64,000 nt of DNA. Origin: Chrysomallon squamiferum (taxonomy: Eukaryota > Mollusca > Gastropoda > Neomphalida > Peltospiridae). The DNA is taken from assembly GCA_012295275.1 (NCBI GenBank), contig CM022679.1, positions 13,660,145 through 13,724,144 of the forward strand, read 5' to 3'. The notes under the pieces were generated by a model. It had not been told where the DNA came from. It did not search any database and saw only the letters and a list, made by a program, of their open reading frames with translations. Shown one piece after another: positions 57,691-64,000 of this stretch; within the stretch, counting starts at the first letter, position 1; each line of letters starts with the position of its first letter. The translations under genes and the position numbers were made by a program.

Positions 57691-57760
57691 GTAACAGTAA
57701 TTATAATAATAATAATAAGAAGAATACGAATAATAATAATAACAATAATAATAATAATGT
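57643..57760. repeat. (AAT)n microsatellite
   Basis: AAT/AATAAC run that gives false poly-asparagine and poly-tyrosine frames on both strands. Confidence 0.97.
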
Positions 57761-58617
57761 TGATGATGATGAGAAGGACAATAATGAAAAAGTAACAAAT
57801 CTGCAACAAATGAGCAGTGAATGCTTATTCTGCTTTCGATTGATGTTACATAATCGATTTAGGAACAATGCGCTCCGCCTCTAAATGTTAGAAAGAAACC
57901 AGATGTATGCACAGGCCAAGTTTATTATATACAGAAGTAATCAGGTATTGCGGTAGACCAGCTTTTTCTACGAAATGGGAATTATACGAACTGGGAATTC
58001 TAACAAATGGGAAGACACCTTGCAGATTACTGCCATGTCAAGAGGAACCTTTGCTGTAGGCGTATGTCAGACTGCGGGCACAGTGAGGTTAAACCTGTGA
58101 CAACACAAGTGTAAACTATTAAAGCGTACCTGTGGGTCTGATAAATTGTGTGATAAAATTCTTAATACTTATACTAATGTTTTGATACGCGAATGGTCTT
58201 TAATAGCAAAGTTTAAAAAAAATAATGATAATAATAATAATAATAATAATATATGGCGGACTAATAGCATTTTTTTTTTGTTTTGTTGTTGATATAACTC
58301 ATTACAAATTAACACTGGACTGCAAAAACGTAACTTGGAAGTATAAAGAATATATTTATAATACATTTTTCTAATCAGCAAAGAGAGATTATAATTTCTA
58401 TAAACTACATGTAAAGGAAATCATTAATTAATAAATTAAAAAGACAAAACAAAACAACAGAAGAAGAAGAGAAATAATATTTAAAGTAAAAAATAAATAA
58501 TGGAAGTGATGATGGCAGTAGCATCAGTAATAGTAGTGGTAGTTGTAGTAGTAGTAGCAATAGTAGTAATGAACTTCATCAACAAAACCTGAGAATTGTG
58601 AGCAAACAATTCAAATC

Positions 58618-58720
58618 TATCTATGTATGTATGTATGTATGTATGTATGAATGTATGTATGTATGTATCTATCTATCTATCTATCTGTCTGTCTATCTAT
58701 CTATGTATCTATCTATCTAT
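58618..58720. repeat. (GTAT)n and (ATCT)n microsatellite
   Basis: Counterpart of the ATCT runs at 36,336 and 39,855, here with an added GTAT part. Confidence 0.95.
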
Positions 58721-60019
58721 GAAAAAGCAATCGGTGATATTATAGTCTCTCAAGCCTCCCATAAGTTTGTTAACGACATAATTATTTTCCTCCTCTAATT
58801 TCTTATCCAGCCTCTGTTTTAAAAATAGAAATCGAAAACCAAAATTTATATCCGAAAATTGAGCGATATAGGACATATTATTATATTCTGCTTTATAAAC
58901 ATATTTCTATTTACTTTTGAATCATTTTATTATTTATTTTTTATTTTTATTTTTATTTTTATTTAATTTAATTTTATTTAATTTTATTTTAAATCATAAG
59001 AAAATGTGTAATCATATGTAATCAATGTTACCTGTCCCGTAGCTGTATTTGCAGATGCAATGACAGGCTTTCTTTTCCTTCTTTCTTTCTTTCTTTCTTT
59101 CTTATTTATTTATTTGTTATTTTTATTGTAACATTTTGTAATGTTTTTAGATGTTTATTATTATTATTATTGTTATTATTGCAATATTTTATTTATTTAT
59201 ATATTTTTAATTTAACAATTTTGATATAAAACCATCATATGTTAACTTATGTTCATGTACTGAATATTTTACAAAGCAATATCGCTATGCCATTATTTTA
59301 TAATTAAAACAAGAGAAAAAGGGGAGAGAGAAAAAAAGGCTTCTTGAATGCTTCGTCTTTATTTTATGTACTTTGGGATTAACTTGAAGAAGCAATAATA
59401 ATAATAATTAAACTTTAAAAAATTAATAATAATAATAACAAATTAAAATAGAGTCATATAATTTCCGGTATGGATTTACTATTAATTTGGAAATTCCTTT
59501 TTCTTAACATATACCGTATGAAATTTGCTTAATTTGTTTTTGTCTGTATATTGTTCTTATATTATTATATTACCGTATTAAATAAACGTTATGTGTCTTA
59601 AGTTTAATGTTTTGGTAAATTTGAGTGTTTTTGTTTAGATTCGCGATTTCACAGACTTTTGTATTAACTCTATCGCTCTATGAAATCGAGTGCCACCTGT
59701 AAATTATTAAAAATATTGTATAGAATTAATTAGCTGCATACTTTCTGTAAAATCTGTCTACGAAATATGAACGTTGTCAGAATGTCTAAGGTAAATAATG
59801 ACACGGCAAAATAACTTTTTCTATATTTTCGAAAGAAATTAAAAAAATACAACAAATAAAATAATAAATAAATAAATAAATAAATAAAAAAAAAAAAATA
59901 AACTAAAATAAAGACGTGCAATTTCCGGTACGGATTTACTTTTAATTTGGAGAATAGAACTATTTATATCGCTTACGCGACACGTGATTATTTTGTCTGA
60001 ATAAAGCTGAATACACGTC

Positions 60020-60115
60020 ATTTCCCGCTTGAAACCTTGCCTCTACGTACTATTAAGTTATTCTGTGTTCAACTATAAGATCGCGACAGCCCCTTCTGAA
60101 TCAATTTCCATCAAG
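60020..60115 (+). promoter_or_regulatory. First-exon-like repeat module ending at a donor site
   Basis: 'cccgcttgaaaccttgcctc' through 'ccatcaag' is followed by gtaaga. A TATA-like 'actatttatatcgc' and the E-box CACGTG lie 40-70 bp upstream (59,957-59,990). Confidence 0.35.
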
Positions 60116-62764
60116 GTAAGAATACCTTTTACAATTCACCTATAACTATACCCAACCTAGTCTATATTTTTTTTATTCCTTCCTTTTTTCTTAACATATA
60201 CCGTATGAAATTTGTTTAATTTTTTTTTGTCTGTATGTTGTTTATATATATTATTACATTACCGTATTAACTTTAGATGTTTATGTGTTCAGAAAAGTTT
60301 AATGTTTTGGCTTGAAATTTGAGGGTTAATATTTAGATTAAATTATTTCCAGACTATTTTGTATTAACTCTATTGCTCTGTGAAATCGAGTGTCACCTGT
60401 AAATTATTAAAACATATTGTATAGAATTATTTACCAGCATAACTGTCTGTATGAAATTTGTTTAATTTGTTACGAAATATGAACGTTGTGAGAATATCTA
60501 AGGTAAAAAAATGACATGTTCTTAAAAATAACGTTTTGTATATTTTTCGAAAGAAATTAAAAAAATAATAATAATAAAATTAAAAACAATAAAAAATAAA
60601 TAAATAAATAATATTAATAATAATAATACATAAATTAATAAATTAAATAAACAATAATAAAATATGCAAAATAAAAAATATTTTTTTAAAATAAAAAATT
60701 GTAACTGAATATATTAAATAAATAAATTGGTCGCTTATCATGATCTTTAATAGTGTACTATTGTTTCTTTGTAATTAAATAACTTCAATATAATGATGTA
60801 AATAAAAAAAAACCATATATTATATTATTTTTATATATTATTAAATAAATAAAGGATAGCTTATCAAATGATAAAACAGTAGGGGATTACAGTTTCTTTT
60901 ATTTTCCAAAAGACCAACAATGGATTAACATTTTACATTATATTACAAAATGGGAGATGGAATCAGCATATTCTGTTGCAGTTTACTGCCATGTCAAGAG
61001 GAACATTTGCTTTAGGCGTATGTCTGACTGCGGGCACAGTGAGGTTAAACCTGTAACAACACAAATGTTAACTATTAAAGCGTACCTGTGGGTCTGATAA
61101 CTGGTTTGATAAAATTATTTTTACTTATATTATTCTTTTGATAGGCGAACGGTGTTTTATATCAAAGTTTAACAATAATAATAATAATAATAATAATCAT
61201 AATAATCATAATAATAATAATAATAATAGAAAAGATAAAGAAAAAAGAGATGGAAGTGAAACTAATAATAATTATCTTTCGATCAACTTTTTACGATGTG
61301 AGAATAAGGAAACATTTGTCAGTGTCAGTCCTTGTTTGCGAATCAACCTGTAAGTCTATTATTAGTCCACCCACTGCTCCACTAGGTGCGTATCTAGAAT
61401 TTGAAGGAGATACATGTATCTTTGATATCAGATTTCTAGCTAATTTTTGCTTCCCATTATGTTATTAAATATTTAATATGCATTACAAAAATAATCTTAC
61501 TTTCAAGGATTGTTATAGAAATATAAATTTATTCAAAGCAAATAAAATTTGTATCACTAGATCTCTTATATTATTTTTTCACCCACCTTTAGTAAACATC
61601 CTTTACAAGAGCTTTGTATATAACTACAGAAATTGATGAAACTAAAAATATACTAAAACAGCGGATAAAGGAGAAGAGATATCAAGTTATTATTAACTTA
61701 TTGTTTTAGGCAACTTCTCTTCAGTAAAAACAATATAAAACAATACATCTGAACGCCGCCATTTTAACTAATCACAGCTGATGTAGTAACATCATCGCGT
61801 ATATGGCGGACTAATAGCAGTTAGTATCTTTCCTCTTTTGTTCATATACTTCGTTACAAATTAACACTGGACTGTAAAAACGTAACTTGGAAGTATAAAG
61901 AATATATTTATGTAATTACCAAAGATAGATTATAGTTTCTATAAACTACATGTAAAGGAAATCATTAATTAATAAACTAAAAAGACAAAACAACAACAAC
62001 AACAACAGAAGAATAAGAGTAATAATATTTAAAATAAAAAATAAATAATTTAAGTGATGATGGCAGCAGCATCAGTAATAGTAGTGGTAGTGGTAGTTGT
62101 AGTAGTAGTAGCAATAGTAGTAAGGAACTTCATCAACAAAACCTGAGAATTATGAGCAAACAATTCAAATCTATCTATCTATCTATCATCTATCTATGAA
62201 AAAGCAATATTATATTCTGTTTCATAAACATATTTTTATTTTATTTTGAATCATTTTTCTTTTTTTTAATTTAATTTAATTTAATTTAACTTTTTTATTA
62301 TTATTATTTTATTTTGAGTCATATGAAAATGTGTAATCATATGTAATCAATGTTATCTGTCCCGTAGCTGTATTTGCAGATGCAATTACTGGCTTTCTTT
62401 TCCTTCTTTCTTTCTTTCTTATTTTTTTCTTATTTTTATTGTAACTTTTTGTAATGTTTTTAGATGTCTATTATTATTATTGTTATTATTGCAATATTTT
62501 ATTTATTATATAATATTTTTAATTATAATTTTGACATAAAACCATCATTTGTTAACTTATGCTCATGTACTGAATATCTTACAAAGTAATATCTATATGC
62601 CATTATTTTATAATTAAAGCAAAAAAAAAATGTATTAATAGTTCGTAATGTTTCGTAATGTCTTTATTTTATGTACTTTGTGATTAACGCGACACGTGAT
62701 TATTTTGTCTGAATAAAGCTGAACACACGTCATTTCCCGCTTGAAACCTTGCCTCTACGTACTA

Positions 62765-62830
62765 TTAACTGATTCTTTGAGACGAAAGTGAACACAAAAG
62801 GAAATAATTACAGGAAAGCAAATCATCCAG
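62765..62830 (+). promoter_or_regulatory. Second-type first-exon-like module, donor CAG|GTAAGT
   Basis: 'actgattctttgagacgaaa' through 'aaatcatccag' is followed by gtaagt. The upstream part is the first-type module (62,740-62,765), so this copy is a fusion like the one at 4,003-4,122. Confidence 0.35.
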
Positions 62831-63904
62831 GTAAGTAAAATTACTAAACTTTAATGTATTGGTAAATTTTAGGGTTAGTATTTAGATTCGCGATTTCCCA
62901 GACTTTTGTATTTTCCGGACTTGTGTTAACTCTATTGCTCTGTGAAATCGAGTGTCACCTGTAAAGTATTAAAATTACTGTATAGAAGTAGTTACCTGCA
63001 GACTGTCTGTATAATCTATGTATTAAATATGAACGTTGTGAGAATATCTAAATTAAATAATGACATGGCAAAATAACGTTTTCTATATTTTCAAAAGAAA
63101 AAAAAAAAATAATAATAAAAAAAAAAAAAAAAAAAAAAAAACAAAAACAAATAAATAAACAAATAAATAAATAAATAAAAAAATAAAAATAAAATAAAAT
63201 AAAGACGTGCAATTTCCGGTATGGATTTACTTTTAATTTGGAAAATAGAACTATTTATATCGCTTACGCGACACGTGATTATTTTGTCTGAATAAAGCTG
63301 AAGACACGTCATTTCCCGCTTGAAACCTTGCGTCTACGTACTATTAACTTATTCTATGTTCAACTATACGATTGCGGCAGTCCTATCTCAATCCAATTTC
63401 CATCAAGATAAGAATACATTTTACAATTCATTCATAACTTTACCAAACGTAGTCTACATTTTTGTTCCGTTCCTTTTTCTTAACATATACCGTATGAAAT
63501 TTGTTTAATTTGTTTTTGTCTGTATATTGTTCGTAGATTGTTATATTACCGTATTAAATAAATGTTATGTGTTCTAAAGTTTAATGTTTTGGTAAATTTG
63601 AGGGTTAATATTTAGATTCGCGATTTCCCAGACTTTTGTATTAACTCTATTGCTCTAAGAAATCGAGTGTCGCCTGTAAATTATTAAAAAATATTGTATA
63701 GAATTAATTACCTGCATACTGTCTGTATAATCTGTCTACGAAATATGAACGTTGTGAGAATATCTAAGGTAAATAATGACATGGGAAAATAACGTTTTGT
63801 ATATTTTCGAAAGAAATAAAAAAATAAAATAAAATAAAATAAAATAAAATAAAAATACAAATACAAAGAAATAAATATATAAATAAAAAAGCAATAATAA
63901 ATAG

Positions 63905-63905
<1 letters not shown>

Positions 63906-63950
<45 letters not shown>

Positions 63951-64000
63951 ATACATACATACATACATACATACATACATACATACATACATACATACAT
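63906..64000. repeat. (AAT)n then (TACA)n microsatellite
   Basis: Simple repeats run to the window edge. Confidence 0.97.

Larger units (their letters stand above)
58010..64000. repeat. Array repeat stack, right side
   Basis: Two more rounds of the 3.5-kb unit: 'aaaacgtaacttggaagtat' recurs near 58,326 and 61,877. It includes MITE fragments (58,050-58,090; 60,780-61,045), an ATCT run at 58,660-58,720, TTTCTTTC runs and first-exon-like modules. 61,250-61,830 matches 38,900-39,470. No intact coding exon found. Confidence 0.6.

Noticed and set aside
57526-57884. Poly-asparagine and poly-tyrosine frames
   Set aside because: Translation of an AAT microsatellite on both strands.

Overview
This is an AT-rich, intron-rich animal genomic window dominated by microsatellites (CA/TG, GTAT, CT, AAT, AAAT, ATCT) and by stacked short transposable elements. 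The microsatellite style, tRNA-derived SINEs, Tigger/pogo and mariner relics, a jockey-like LINE and very small phase-1 exons fit a mollusc, most likely a cephalopod (octopus-like). That assignment is inference from style, not from a diagnostic gene. Most long open frames here are microsatellite translations and are not genes.

The main content (about 0.5-46.3 kb, plus strand) is a tandem array of a small single-pass membrane receptor-like gene, about 18.5 kb per unit. Copies are called A (0.55-1.02 kb, cut by a 200-N gap), B (7.17-12.1 kb, decayed), C (25.63-29.40 kb, the best preserved) and D (44.31-46.29 kb, no tail exon found). Each has an 8-cysteine ectodomain exon, one or two stalk exons of 21-27 nt, a transmembrane exon of 189 nt and a tail exon of 371 nt in copy C. 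All splice junctions are phase 1. The cysteine pattern and small size recall TNF-receptor/TACI-BCMA type receptors, but this is tentative. No signal-peptide exon was found.

Upstream of copies B, C and D lie a promoter-like patch with the 5' half of a THAP zinc finger, a minus-strand tRNA-derived SINE, and a pogo-like MITE between CA and TG microsatellites. Downstream of copies B and C, blocks of repeats carry a minus-strand, phase-1, cysteine-rich exon of 117 nt: two intact copies near 14.0 and 15.1 kb and one broken copy near 32.1 kb. TTTA-rich low-complexity DNA fills 12.15-12.96 and 30.05-30.83 kb.

Regions 1.3-5.2, 20.1-23.3, 35.2-42.0 and 58.0-64.0 kb are stacks of one repeat family with a unit of about 3.5 kb. 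The family carries a MITE with inverted ends of about 50 bp and recurring modules that look like a promoter plus first exon with a splice donor. A more unique island lies at 33.8-35.1 kb.

The right third differs. A decayed, internally deleted jockey-like LINE lies on the minus strand at 47.97-51.10 kb. A compact minus-strand gene at 52.6-56.7 kb is built of microexons with two AT-hook motifs (HMGA-like). Its reading frame joins cleanly from an ATG exon through four phase-1 microexons to a last exon that is open in two frames.
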